Assembly (NCBI GenBank): GCA_964349045.1
Contig: CAYGFI010000211.1
Location: 1 to 6,898 of the forward strand
Direction: 5' to 3'
Source: JACJXF01 sp964349045
GTDB lineage: Bacteria > Bacteroidota > Bacteroidia > Bacteroidales > GCA-2748055
Length of the DNA stretch: 6,898 bases
In this document: positions 1-6,878 of the stretch, piece by piece
Numbering within the stretch: position 1 is the stretch's first letter
Layout of the letters: every line of letters begins with the position of its first letter
Made by a program: the position numbers and the translations under genes
Notes under the pieces: generated by a model
The model's database searches: none
The model's input: the letters and a program-made list of their open reading frames with translations, nothing else
What the model was told of the DNA's origin: nothing

Positions 1-1291
1 TCAATTCTCTTATTTCCTGGATTTTTCTTTTTTCTTCTTCATCTCTTTTATTCTCTTCCTCAATTCTTTCTCTTTCTTCCCGCTCTTCTCGATCTTTCTC
101 CAATTGTTCCAAATTAATTCTTTCCCGCTCAGCTTCTAAGATCATTTGAACCTCGATTCTTTTCTGCTCTTTGAGTTTTTGTTTTTCAACTCTTTCCTTT
201 TCAATGGTTTCTTCTGATTTTAGTGTTAATGAAACAAATCCCATCATTGCAAAAGATTTACCATCAGTAGCGATTTTTCTCGATTTATATTTTTTCTTAC
301 CTATGTTTCGTCCTTTATTCCAAATTTCTAAATCATAAGTATTGTATTGCCAGTCACCGGTAATGCTGTGAAAACCGCTTCCTGCAGACATTTTCAGTAT
401 ACAAGACGAGCTATCAGAAGGGATTTTACTCCTAATCTCATTAAGATTGTTGATAATTTCACCCGTTTCATTATTTTCGTATTTATTGAAAAACGAGATC
501 TCTTTAGTAATATAAGATTTAGTATGTTTATTGATTATCTCAAAAAGTTTAGTAATTCCACCATTTAAAAGGGCTTCTTTCTTTTCTTGAAAAATATGAT
601 TCTTAATACCTTTAAAACCAATAATGGAGAGAGCTATTGAAAGATTTCCCTTTTCACCTGGACGGATTATTTCATATATGGTATTGAAACCTTTACTATT
701 AAATTTTCTATCAGTCGAATCATACCCTGCAGATTTATGTTTCCATCCTCCATACCAGCTATCTCTTTCTTTAAACAGGTTAAATATTTTGGTGTTTGTC
801 AGTATTGTCGATTCAAAATCAGCATCAGAGACTTTAATAAAACGCATGAATTCATCACCCATATTAGCTGTCCCAAAAACATCCTTATCAGTTTTCTGTT
901 CTGTACGGAGATAATTAAATAGTACAGAGCGTATGGCGCCTTTCAAAGAACTACCTGGAACGACCGGGCGATTGTTTAAACCGTTTTTGAAGAATGCTTT
1001 GATATCATTTGTAGAAGAGGTTGACAAAATAAAAGTTTTTTCAGCATAGTCTTCCAGATTACCCGATAATTTGCTAATAAGTCCACTACTATCTTTATTA
1101 ATCAGGAAAGCGGATAACGAAGCTACACCAATACTTTTGGTTACTTTATTAAAATTAAGCTTAAAAACTTTCCCGTCTTTTTGCACGAAGTCAATACCTT
1201 CTACCCAATCCTTCTCTACTCCTGCTCCTACATGAAGTGGAGATAGAACAGTCATTTCAAGGAGGTATTTCTTATTTAAAGTCGCATTCAT
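1..1291 (-). CDS. csm5: Csm5, type III-A RAMP subunit with coiled-coil C-terminal tail (partial, 3' end off window)
   Basis: Csm5 is the RAMP protein that caps the 3' end of the crRNA in the Csm complex and helps crRNA maturation (family knowledge). Read from ATG at 1291, the frame stays open to base 2, giving 430 codons without a stop, so the C-terminus lies outside the window. The N-terminus has the RAMP strand and loop LSPLHVGAG (residues 16-24). A G-rich PGSSLKGAIRS stretch follows at about 112-122, and the C-terminal part of the RAMP core carries SAGSGFHSITGDW (302-314). From about residue 358 the protein becomes almost entirely Glu, Lys, Arg, Gln and Ile/Leu, which predicts a long charged helix or coiled coil that is still running at the edge. 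Csm5 proteins I know of are roughly 340-400 residues long and end near the RAMP core, so the tail is an addition. The start overlaps the csm4 stop as ATGA, which suggests translational coupling. The family is clear; the full length is unknown. Confidence 0.93.
   Translation of the reverse strand, partial: MNATLNKKYLLEMTVLSPLHVGAGVEKDWVEGIDFVQKDGKVFKLNFNKVTKSIGVASLSAFLINKDSSGLISKLSGNLEDYAEKTFILSTSSTNDIKAFFKNGLNNRPVVPGSSLKGAIRSVLFNYLRTEQKTDKDVFGTANMGDEFMRFIKVSDADFESTILTNTKIFNLFKERDSWYGGWKHKSAGYDSTDRKFNSKGFNTIYEIIRPGEKGNLSIALSIIGFKGIKNHIFQEKKEALLNGGITKLFEIINKHTKSYITKEISFFNKYENNETGEIINNLNEIRSKIPSDSSSCILKMSAGSGFHSITGDWQYNTYDLEIWNKGRNIGKKKYKSRKIATDGKSFAMMGFVSLTLKSEETIEKERVEKQKLKEQKRIEVQMILEAERERINLEQLEKDREEREERERIEEENKRDEEEKRKIQEIREL
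939..960. repeat. 22-nt exact direct repeat, csm5 copy
   Basis: These 22 bases within csm5 are identical and in the same orientation to 2754-2775 within csm3. They cover the codons for PGSSLKG in both proteins, including identical choices for Ser, Leu and Gly. The two genes are distant RAMP relatives whose surrounding DNA does not match. Confidence 0.8.
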
Positions 1292-2289
1292 GATACAGGT
1301 ATTACCGGAATAAAAATTGCTTTACCACTTCGCCATACGGGGTGCTCCAATGGTTGAAATGATATTTCGGGTTTCAGGTCAACAATCTGCCCTTTAATAA
1401 AAACTTTATTAAACCTGATGTCCATTTTAAAAACTGAAGCCTCAGCAAACATGTGGATTGTATTCTTACGAAAAGTATTATGAGTGCTTGAAGTTATCCA
1501 TCCTCCTCTGCGTATAAAATCATAAGATACAGCCAAATCATCAAGCATGGGCTCAAGTTCGTTTTTATCCTTCGGACAAAACAATGAGAGGTTAGTGGCG
1601 AAATTACTTTCAGGGATTTCAATCTCAAGTGTATCCGGGGAAAAATTAAAGAAACCGTTTCCAATGTTCCTGTCGGTTCCAATTCCTTCATGCTGAAGTA
1701 TATCCAAACCAATCTCAATGTTTTTTACATCACCTTCGGCAATGAAATACATACCTGAATCATCTTTGAAATAGAGCCTGTCCATGTAGAACGGAGTAGC
1801 ATCTTCTTGTCCTGTTCGCGAAACACTTACCCTCGGAGAGATTTCTGAAATTATATAATCATCTTCAATTACCTGACCGCTTAAATAGCTACCCTTTAAA
1901 TCTGAAACATTTAAATATTCATTAAATATGTTATTCCCCTTAATTTGTTTCTGAAAGTAATCCAAATCCAGCCATGAAATATTTTTTATGGCTTTAGAAT
2001 AATCTTGTAGCTTTATTGAGATTGTACTGTTCTTAATAAGTCTTGGAAGGAAAAAAACGGTTTTTTCAGTATTGGATTTTTGGTAAAAAGGGAATAAACT
2101 GCTAATGGTAAAACCTAAATCACCATTTTCCGGGATTTTTTTTCCAATACTTGCCAACGCTGCTGTGAGAGCTGCGTAAAGGGTGTCTGATCTGATAGTC
2201 TTAAGACTGATACTATAATCATTTCGTTCGTCACCCAGGTGTACTGGTGTAGTAAAATGAAGTTTGTAAACCTTAAATTTAGTTTTCAT
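1288..2289 (-). CDS. csm4: Csm4, type III-A RAMP subunit (crRNA 5'-tag binding, Cas10 partner)
   Basis: Csm4 is a Cas5-like RAMP protein that holds the 5' tag of the crRNA and pairs with Cas10 at the base of the Csm complex (family knowledge). The 333-residue product starts KVYKLHFTTPVHLGDERNDYS (from residue 6), with the usual Csm4 RSDTLYAAL at 33-41. A glycine-rich loop, GIGTDRNIGNGFF, lies at about 202-214. It ends with the Csm4-type segment HPVWRSGKAIFIPV. I chose ATG at 2289, which sits inside the csm3 end (11-bp overlap), giving a normal RAMP N-terminus. The frame could also be entered six codons earlier at TTG 2307, but that gives a longer overlap and a rarer start codon. The stop overlaps the csm5 start. 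The length is normal for the family and no damage is seen. Confidence 0.95.
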   Translation of the reverse strand: MKTKFKVYKLHFTTPVHLGDERNDYSISLKTIRSDTLYAALTAALASIGKKIPENGDLGFTISSLFPFYQKSNTEKTVFFLPRLIKNSTISIKLQDYSKAIKNISWLDLDYFQKQIKGNNIFNEYLNVSDLKGSYLSGQVIEDDYIISEISPRVSVSRTGQEDATPFYMDRLYFKDDSGMYFIAEGDVKNIEIGLDILQHEGIGTDRNIGNGFFNFSPDTLEIEIPESNFATNLSLFCPKDKNELEPMLDDLAVSYDFIRRGGWITSSTHNTFRKNTIHMFAEASVFKMDIRFNKVFIKGQIVDLKPEISFQPLEHPVWRSGKAIFIPVIPVS

Positions 2290-2923
2290 CAACAAAGTAT
2301 TTTTCAAAACTTATTTCATCTATATGCAACTCCCCGAAAGATACTTGTCCATATCCGCGGGAACCACTACCACCCAGGTAATCATTTTTCAAAGCCTCGA
2401 TTCCTTTTAAAAGCAGGTCATAAGATTTTTTACCATCGACATCATTATCCCACACATTTATGATAAATTCTACATTAAAAGCAACCCCACCGGGGATCCG
2501 TTCAATTTTCCTTGGATTGGTTGCTGTTCCAGTATCCCTTAAAATTGTATTTTCAAATTTTACTTCTGTATAGGGCAGATCAAGATATTCAGATTCTTCG
2601 AGTAGTTTTTTTGATTCCTTGGTCATATAGCTATCTCTTACAATAAGTTTTGATGGTTTATTTTCCTTAGCAAAACCAAATAGATCATTAATGTCCATAT
2701 TACCACCTACTTCTGAACAGCCTGCTATTTGTTCAAGCAAACTTCTGATTTTTCCTTTCAAAGAACTACCTGGAATATAAGGAACATTGTCTTTGGACCT
2801 TCGAATAATAGTCTTATCTATACCTCCTATCTCAACATTGTCAGAACTGCCACCAATATGTAATCCGGTGGTTAAATTAAGAATAGTAGTGATTTTGATT
2901 TTTTTTATTAATTGATTTTTCAT
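2279..2923 (-). CDS. csm3: Csm3, type III-A backbone RAMP subunit and target-RNA endoribonuclease
   Basis: Csm3 (Cas7 family) is present in several copies per Csm complex; each copy grips the crRNA and cuts bound target RNA at 6-nt intervals (family knowledge). The 214-residue length is typical. TTGLHIGGSSDNVEIGGIDKTIIR (18-41) carries H22 and D36; D36 occupies the place of the catalytic Asp known from streptococcal and staphylococcal Csm3. PYIPGSSLKGKIRSLLEQ (48-65) is the conserved RNA-binding and glycine-rich segment. A second glycine-rich loop, GGSGSRGYGQVSF, is at 184-196. ATG at 2923 follows a 26-bp gap after csm2 with no obvious Shine-Dalgarno sequence. A 22-nt stretch at the GSSLKG codons is identical to one in csm5. 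The gene looks intact, and target RNA cleavage is expected. Confidence 0.97.
   Translation of the reverse strand: MKNQLIKKIKITTILNLTTGLHIGGSSDNVEIGGIDKTIIRRSKDNVPYIPGSSLKGKIRSLLEQIAGCSEVGGNMDINDLFGFAKENKPSKLIVRDSYMTKESKKLLEESEYLDLPYTEVKFENTILRDTGTATNPRKIERIPGGVAFNVEFIINVWDNDVDGKKSYDLLLKGIEALKNDYLGGSGSRGYGQVSFGELHIDEISFEKYFVDEN
2754..2775. repeat. 22-nt exact direct repeat, csm3 copy
   Basis: This is the partner of 939-960 in csm5, identical over 22 bases at the PGSSLKG codons. The match stops on both sides, where csm3 encodes YI before and KIR after. Confidence 0.8.
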
Positions 2924-2949
2924 ATTGAAGATGTTTAAAAGTTAAAAGA

Positions 2950-3372
2950 TTATTCTCCACCGAAATACTTATGGTAGGCCACAATAGATTCTACGATTTT
3001 CACAAAATTTATGAAATCCTCTTTTTTCTCTTTTCTAACGAAATCAATACCTGATTCAAGCACTTCATAAAACTCTTTAATTTTGGTTTTATTAAATACT
3101 TGCCCATTCCTATCTTTTTTAATATCCCTGCCAACTGAATAAGCTAATTTAGCCTTAAGAAGAGGAATATCGTTTTTGTATTTAATGGGGTCAGCCTGAA
3201 TTCTTTTTATTTCACCAAAAAATCTGCGAATTTGGGAAGTTGACAGGGGTTCGGATTTATTTTCATGAGACTGGAGATATTTTCCAAAAGACTTAGCCCA
3301 GGTAACGGTCTCATCAGATATAGATTCTTGAATCCATTCTTTTTTGAGTTTTTGCTGCGGATATTCACTCAT
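2950..3372 (-). CDS. csm2: Csm2, type III-A small subunit
   Basis: Csm2 is the small helical subunit that stacks along the inner face of the Csm complex and supports the crRNA-target duplex; it has no known catalytic activity (family knowledge). The 140-residue product has the three family signatures: LSTSQIRRFFGEIKRIQ (43-59), LKAKLAYSVGRD (72-83), and a C-terminal FVKIVESIVAYHKYFGG (123-139). It is rich in Lys and Glu and looks all-helical, with no signal peptide or membrane segment. ATG at 3372 comes after an unusually long 75-bp AT-rich gap behind cas10, and no Shine-Dalgarno sequence is visible. Its position between cas10 and csm3 is the standard type III-A order and separates this locus from type III-B, where the small subunit is Cmr5. 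Confidence 0.95.
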   Translation of the reverse strand: MSEYPQQKLKKEWIQESISDETVTWAKSFGKYLQSHENKSEPLSTSQIRRFFGEIKRIQADPIKYKNDIPLLKAKLAYSVGRDIKKDRNGQVFNKTKIKEFYEVLESGIDFVRKEKKEDFINFVKIVESIVAYHKYFGGE

Positions 3373-3447
3373 TGTTAATTAATTTAGGTTGTTAATACTT
3401 TTCCTTTAATATTTTAATGTAATTCATGGTATTATTTAATATATTAA
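3373..3447. other. AT-rich gap between cas10 and csm2
   Basis: This 75-bp spacer is the only sizeable gap in the operon. It is nearly all A and T, and the palindrome TTAATTAA occurs at both ends (3375-3382, and 3444-3451, the latter running over the cas10 stop). I see no G/C-rich hairpin with a T-run that would make a terminator, and no convincing Bacteroidota-type promoter. The only reading frame is a 12-codon one (3427-3392, minus strand), too short to support. It may be a simple spacer, an internal start site or an RNA processing site. Confidence 0.5.
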
Positions 3448-6126
3448 TTAACCCATCTGCTTCAATTCCAACTCTGCCCATCTTGCTGACAGAGCAATTA
3501 GATTATAATTGCGGGGAAAAAGAAGTTCTTCCTGCAGAGTTTTAATGAACTCTTTCACTCCTTCTTTTTCATTATGTCTATCCATGAAACGCTTCAGGTA
3601 ATACAGACTGTTCCATTTATAACTTAAATCTGGTTTGAAACCTTCTTCTACCTTATTCCTACGTTCGTTTTCTTTTTGAACAAGGGAAAAAGCCATCAGG
3701 CGGTGTAAAATTCCTTTTGACATACCCTTTTGGTTAATAAGGGTTATAAATTGCTCTTTTCGATCTTTAACAAATTGAAATTCCTGATCCCAGGAAACAG
3801 TTTCCCCGAGGAAGCAAATAGCATTTTTCTTTCCGTTCAGTACATTCTTTTTAGCTGCCTTTTCAGCTTGCCCGGCCAGTTCTGCCGCTTTTGCTATGGG
3901 AAATTTATTATTTACAATGGTAATTCCAGCCGATAATGAAATGTCAGCCATGCCCATAAAACGCCTGAACTCAGAACGAATATCTTCAGCAAATTCAATG
4001 ATTTTGTCCCATCTTCCTATAGCAAAAATATCATCACCTCCGGAATATAAAATATTTACCCAGTCATTATATTTATATCCCTCTCTATCTGATGTTTTTG
4101 ATTCTATTATTCTAAATTCATCCCTGATGTAATTTAGATATCCACTAAAAAACAGGTCGAAAAGAAATGACATGGTTGCATAAGCGGCAAAACTCTTTTC
4201 TTCTTCCTTTAGTCCATTGATAAATAAATCTCCCATATCATCGACATCCATTCGTAAGATTCCGAGATATGATTCGCTATCTTTATTGTCACGTTCAGTT
4301 CTAGTCAATTCTTCAAAAGTTTTGTTCTCTCCATTCAACTTTTGAGCTTGTTTATTTCCTCCATAAAAATGAAATCCATAACTTACCTGTTTACCTTTTA
4401 TTTGGGAGTCTAAAAAATTTGTTTTATTTATTAATCTAACCCGGCTGGCATCCGAAGAGCTTACGTTCCTGAAACCCTCATCATCTTTAATAAAATCCCT
4501 GGCATCAAAAAGGTAATTAGCTATGCCGGCAACAATTGTTTTGTTTTTCAGACGTTTGGAAAGATATTTTGAGTCGGCTTCATTGCCCTTGAACATTATA
4601 TTGAAGTCTGCATATTTTAAAGCATTTCCTAATTCTTTATTTTTTTTGACTTGGATTGAAACAATTAGATCAGATTCTTTATCCAGTTTTACCGCTTCTT
4701 CATTTTTAAGTTCAAGTCCGGTAACAGCACACACTTTTACATCGCCGCCATTTTCATTAATCTTGAAAAACTCATCATAATCATTAATTATTAGACTATT
4801 AAACTTTCTATTTTTTTGTTGTGCAAGCTTGTCAGCAAGTGTTCTCCATAAACCGCCAAGATCCTGTTCTCCTTTATCATTATATTCGATTTTATTTTTT
4901 CTATATGAGAAACAAACATAATCCATATTAAAAATTAATTTTCCATGGTGCTCATGCCATAACTCCTTTTCTAATTCTGCTTTTATTTCATTAAGGGCGT
5001 TAATGATTTTTTCAGTATTGGGAAGAAGCATATAGAATTTGCCACCAGATGAATAGATAACATGACCTATACATGCCTGAATATTCTCATGTGAAATGAT
5101 TTTATGAATTATTGAATCAATAAGTAACTGTAAGTAAAATGACCTTCCTTTTAAGCTTTTAGCTGCTCCTTGTGACGAGATATTATAAATGAACTTTTGA
5201 ATCCCTGATATATCACCGCCAAGAATCAGTACCGGGTATGCACCCTCTTTAAGCGACAACCTTTTATCTGGTTCATTCCATTTAAAATCACCGGGGTTTT
5301 CAATATAATAAGCATAGAAGCAATCAGAAAAAGCAGCAGTTGTTTTTAAATGTTCATAAAGACTTACATTTGCCATATCCATGGTGTTTGATGGAATACA
5401 CCATGTGTATTTTTTCAGTAGATAGATTAGGCTTTCAGTAAAAACATTTATTGAGTCAGAAGGCAATTGTTCAAATTCTTTTTCAAATCCTTTCCATAAT
5501 TCGAAATATTCCTGTTCGGACACTCCATCTTCTTTTTTTTCTGTTAGCCGGGGAAAAATATCCTTGTTGTTTTCAATATTAAGTTTTTTTAACGGGAAAG
5601 TATTTTTATAATTACCTTGTTTTACGTTATTAAAAATGGAATAGAGTGGAATGCTTTTATATCGTTTTTTTCCCCAATCAATAATTTTTTCTTCAATTTG
5701 TTGTTTTTCCAGCGTTTTAGGATCAGTTCGGTCAATACCTGCGCTCCACCAATCAGCAAGGGTAATTATCGCCTGGAAAATATTTTGAGGTTTATGGTGG
5801 TTTACAGCGAAATTAACAATGTTGTTTTCGCCAAAATTATCTGTAATAAATAGGTTGTCTTTTACTCCTGGAATTTCATTCAACTTTCTTTTAAATTTTT
5901 CGAAAAACTCATTAGTCCATATTACATGCTGATAACCAAATCTTCCTTGATCGTTTACAGGACAAATGTCCTCAGCAATTCTTTTTGAATAATCAGTAAG
6001 TTCATTTTGTTTATCGCTAAGTCCTTTATCTGCCCGTTGGTAAAATTTTCCTATATCATGTAGTAACCCGGCAAGAAAAAATGATTCCCTGCTTAAGGTC
6101 TTTTGTATAACTGATTCCTGAATCAT
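3448..6126 (-). CDS. cas10: Cas10/Csm1, type III-A large subunit (HD nuclease and cyclic oligoadenylate synthase)
   Basis: Cas10 is the signature type III protein. When target RNA binds, its HD domain cuts single-stranded DNA and its palm domain converts ATP to cyclic oligoadenylate (family knowledge). The 892-residue product opens with an HD domain: LAGLLHDIGKF (H23, D24), NFAVNHHKPQ (H110, H111) and LADWWSAGIDR (D125). The first palm domain begins at about 300 with GGDISGIQKFIYNI (303-316) and KSLKGRSF. The place of the zinc ribbon, near 466, has a single CAVTG and no cysteine pair. The second palm domain has MDVDDMG (626-632) and YSGGDDIFAIG, with the catalytic GGDD at 696-699. A helical C-terminal domain follows from about 780. 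It is longer than the roughly 760-780 residues of well-studied Csm1 proteins. ATG at 6126 follows cas6 by 17 A/T-only-rich bases, so the two are probably co-transcribed. Both active sites look intact. Confidence 0.97.
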   Translation of the reverse strand: MIQESVIQKTLSRESFFLAGLLHDIGKFYQRADKGLSDKQNELTDYSKRIAEDICPVNDQGRFGYQHVIWTNEFFEKFKRKLNEIPGVKDNLFITDNFGENNIVNFAVNHHKPQNIFQAIITLADWWSAGIDRTDPKTLEKQQIEEKIIDWGKKRYKSIPLYSIFNNVKQGNYKNTFPLKKLNIENNKDIFPRLTEKKEDGVSEQEYFELWKGFEKEFEQLPSDSINVFTESLIYLLKKYTWCIPSNTMDMANVSLYEHLKTTAAFSDCFYAYYIENPGDFKWNEPDKRLSLKEGAYPVLILGGDISGIQKFIYNISSQGAAKSLKGRSFYLQLLIDSIIHKIISHENIQACIGHVIYSSGGKFYMLLPNTEKIINALNEIKAELEKELWHEHHGKLIFNMDYVCFSYRKNKIEYNDKGEQDLGGLWRTLADKLAQQKNRKFNSLIINDYDEFFKINENGGDVKVCAVTGLELKNEEAVKLDKESDLIVSIQVKKNKELGNALKYADFNIMFKGNEADSKYLSKRLKNKTIVAGIANYLFDARDFIKDDEGFRNVSSSDASRVRLINKTNFLDSQIKGKQVSYGFHFYGGNKQAQKLNGENKTFEELTRTERDNKDSESYLGILRMDVDDMGDLFINGLKEEEKSFAAYATMSFLFDLFFSGYLNYIRDEFRIIESKTSDREGYKYNDWVNILYSGGDDIFAIGRWDKIIEFAEDIRSEFRRFMGMADISLSAGITIVNNKFPIAKAAELAGQAEKAAKKNVLNGKKNAICFLGETVSWDQEFQFVKDRKEQFITLINQKGMSKGILHRLMAFSLVQKENERRNKVEEGFKPDLSYKWNSLYYLKRFMDRHNEKEGVKEFIKTLQEELLFPRNYNLIALSARWAELELKQMG

Positions 6127-6143
6127 TTATTTATTTATGTTTA

Positions 6144-6842
6144 TTATAAGTGAGTAATGTTATATTCAGTCGTATTTAATTTTTTAAAGTGTACCACCCC
6201 GAACCCTTTGCTCACTGCTTTACCTAATCCTATATAATCCGGCAGAAATACATTGGTTGAAAACTCAAGATTAAAACCATAAAGCGTATTTGCCTTTAAT
6301 CTTACAGGCCGCGGTTCCTGCATATTAATGATGTTAAGTTCAATAGTGCGGTCAACATCCCAGGATATCCCCTTCGCGAAAGAAATTATATTGCCGATGA
6401 GCGTTTTCTCAAGAAATTGTAGCCGTTCAGAAAGGCTTTCAAGCGCAAAAAATTTCCCTACATTCTCCTGGTTCAGCGCAATCCAGTTTCTTATGGTGTA
6501 CCTGTACCTCTTGTCCCATACCTGCATCGTAAACTGGTTCAGATTCAATTTGTATATTTTCATCTCTAATTGCTTGTCACCAATCAGGACAGACCAGTCC
6601 TTCTGCTCAAAATATTTATGAATTTCATCAACTCCCAGGTCAAGACAAAGAATTGCAGGCCTTTTGTTAATTGATTTATATTGAATCAGAGGATATTTAT
6701 ACAGGAACCCATCCCGCAGATGGTTATGAAAAAGGATATTTTCACGGCCTACCTTATCAACAATGGCTCCCCGAAGAGCAGGTATTTCCCAGGATTGAAA
6801 TTCAGTATCGAATACAACGGTTAATACCTTTAATCGCTTCAT
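6144..6842 (-). CDS. cas6: Cas6 endoribonuclease (Cas6b-like form of Bacteroidota)
   Basis: Cas6 cuts precursor crRNA inside the repeats to give the crRNAs used by the Csm complex (family knowledge). The 232-residue product begins with a beta-rich segment, has LFHNHLRDGFLYKYPLIQYKSI at 37-58, and ends with the glycine-rich loop GLGKAVSKGFGVVHF (205-219), a Cas6/RAMP hallmark near the C-terminus. H39 and H41 are candidate catalytic histidines, but I cannot assign the residue from sequence alone. This short form resembles the Cas6 I associate with Bacteroidota (the Cas6b N/C domain families), rather than the classic Cas6 of Firmicutes type III-A loci. It leads the operon and ends in a double stop (TAATAA) before cas10. 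Rows sampled in its middle have 40-47% GC, higher than most rows sampled in the csm genes. A minor alternative is a Cas5-like RAMP, but position and loop favour Cas6. Confidence 0.87.
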   Translation of the reverse strand: MKRLKVLTVVFDTEFQSWEIPALRGAIVDKVGRENILFHNHLRDGFLYKYPLIQYKSINKRPAILCLDLGVDEIHKYFEQKDWSVLIGDKQLEMKIYKLNLNQFTMQVWDKRYRYTIRNWIALNQENVGKFFALESLSERLQFLEKTLIGNIISFAKGISWDVDRTIELNIINMQEPRPVRLKANTLYGFNLEFSTNVFLPDYIGLGKAVSKGFGVVHFKKLNTTEYNITHL

Positions 6843-6860
6843 TTCGTGTTTTTATTAAAA

Positions 6861-6878
6861 TTTTGTGCGAATACAAAA
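6861..6878. repeat. Perfect inverted repeat upstream of cas6
   Basis: Six bases, ttttgt (6861-6866), are matched exactly by acaaaa (6873-6878), with a 6-nt spacer. It lies 19-36 bp before the cas6 ATG, in the only non-coding leader visible for the operon. The spacing would suit an operator bound by a small dimeric regulator or a weak hairpin in the 5' leader. With so much A and T the match could be chance. Confidence 0.4.
6867..6875 (-). promoter_or_regulatory. Possible -7 promoter element of the cas operon
   Basis: Read on the minus strand the bases are TGTATTCGC. This differs at one position from the TAnnTTCGC-like form of the Bacteroidota -7 element (consensus TAnnTTTG). It lies about 25 bp upstream of the cas6 start. 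A matching TTTG -33 element at the usual distance is not evident in the few remaining bases of the window, so the call is weak. Confidence 0.25.

Noticed and set aside
1..120. C/T-rich tract as a simple repeat or regulatory element
   Set aside because: It lies in the open csm5 frame and is explained by Glu/Lys/Arg codons on the minus strand.
347..922. Plus-strand open frames opposite csm5
   Set aside because: They lie antisense to a clear csm5 frame, have no recognisable domains, and their composition fits a shadow of the coding strand.
3392..3427. 12-codon minus-strand reading frame in the cas10-csm2 gap
   Set aside because: It is too short, has no ribosome binding site, and lies in AT-rich DNA where such frames arise by chance.
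3730..4780. Plus-strand open frames opposite cas10
   Set aside because: They cover the conserved palm-domain codons on the other strand and show no family features.
1288..6126. Type III-B (Cmr) or III-D assignment
   Set aside because: The small subunit has Csm2 signatures, and the set cas10-csm2-csm3-csm4-csm5 in this order is type III-A; no Cmr1, Cmr6 or Csx10-like gene is present.
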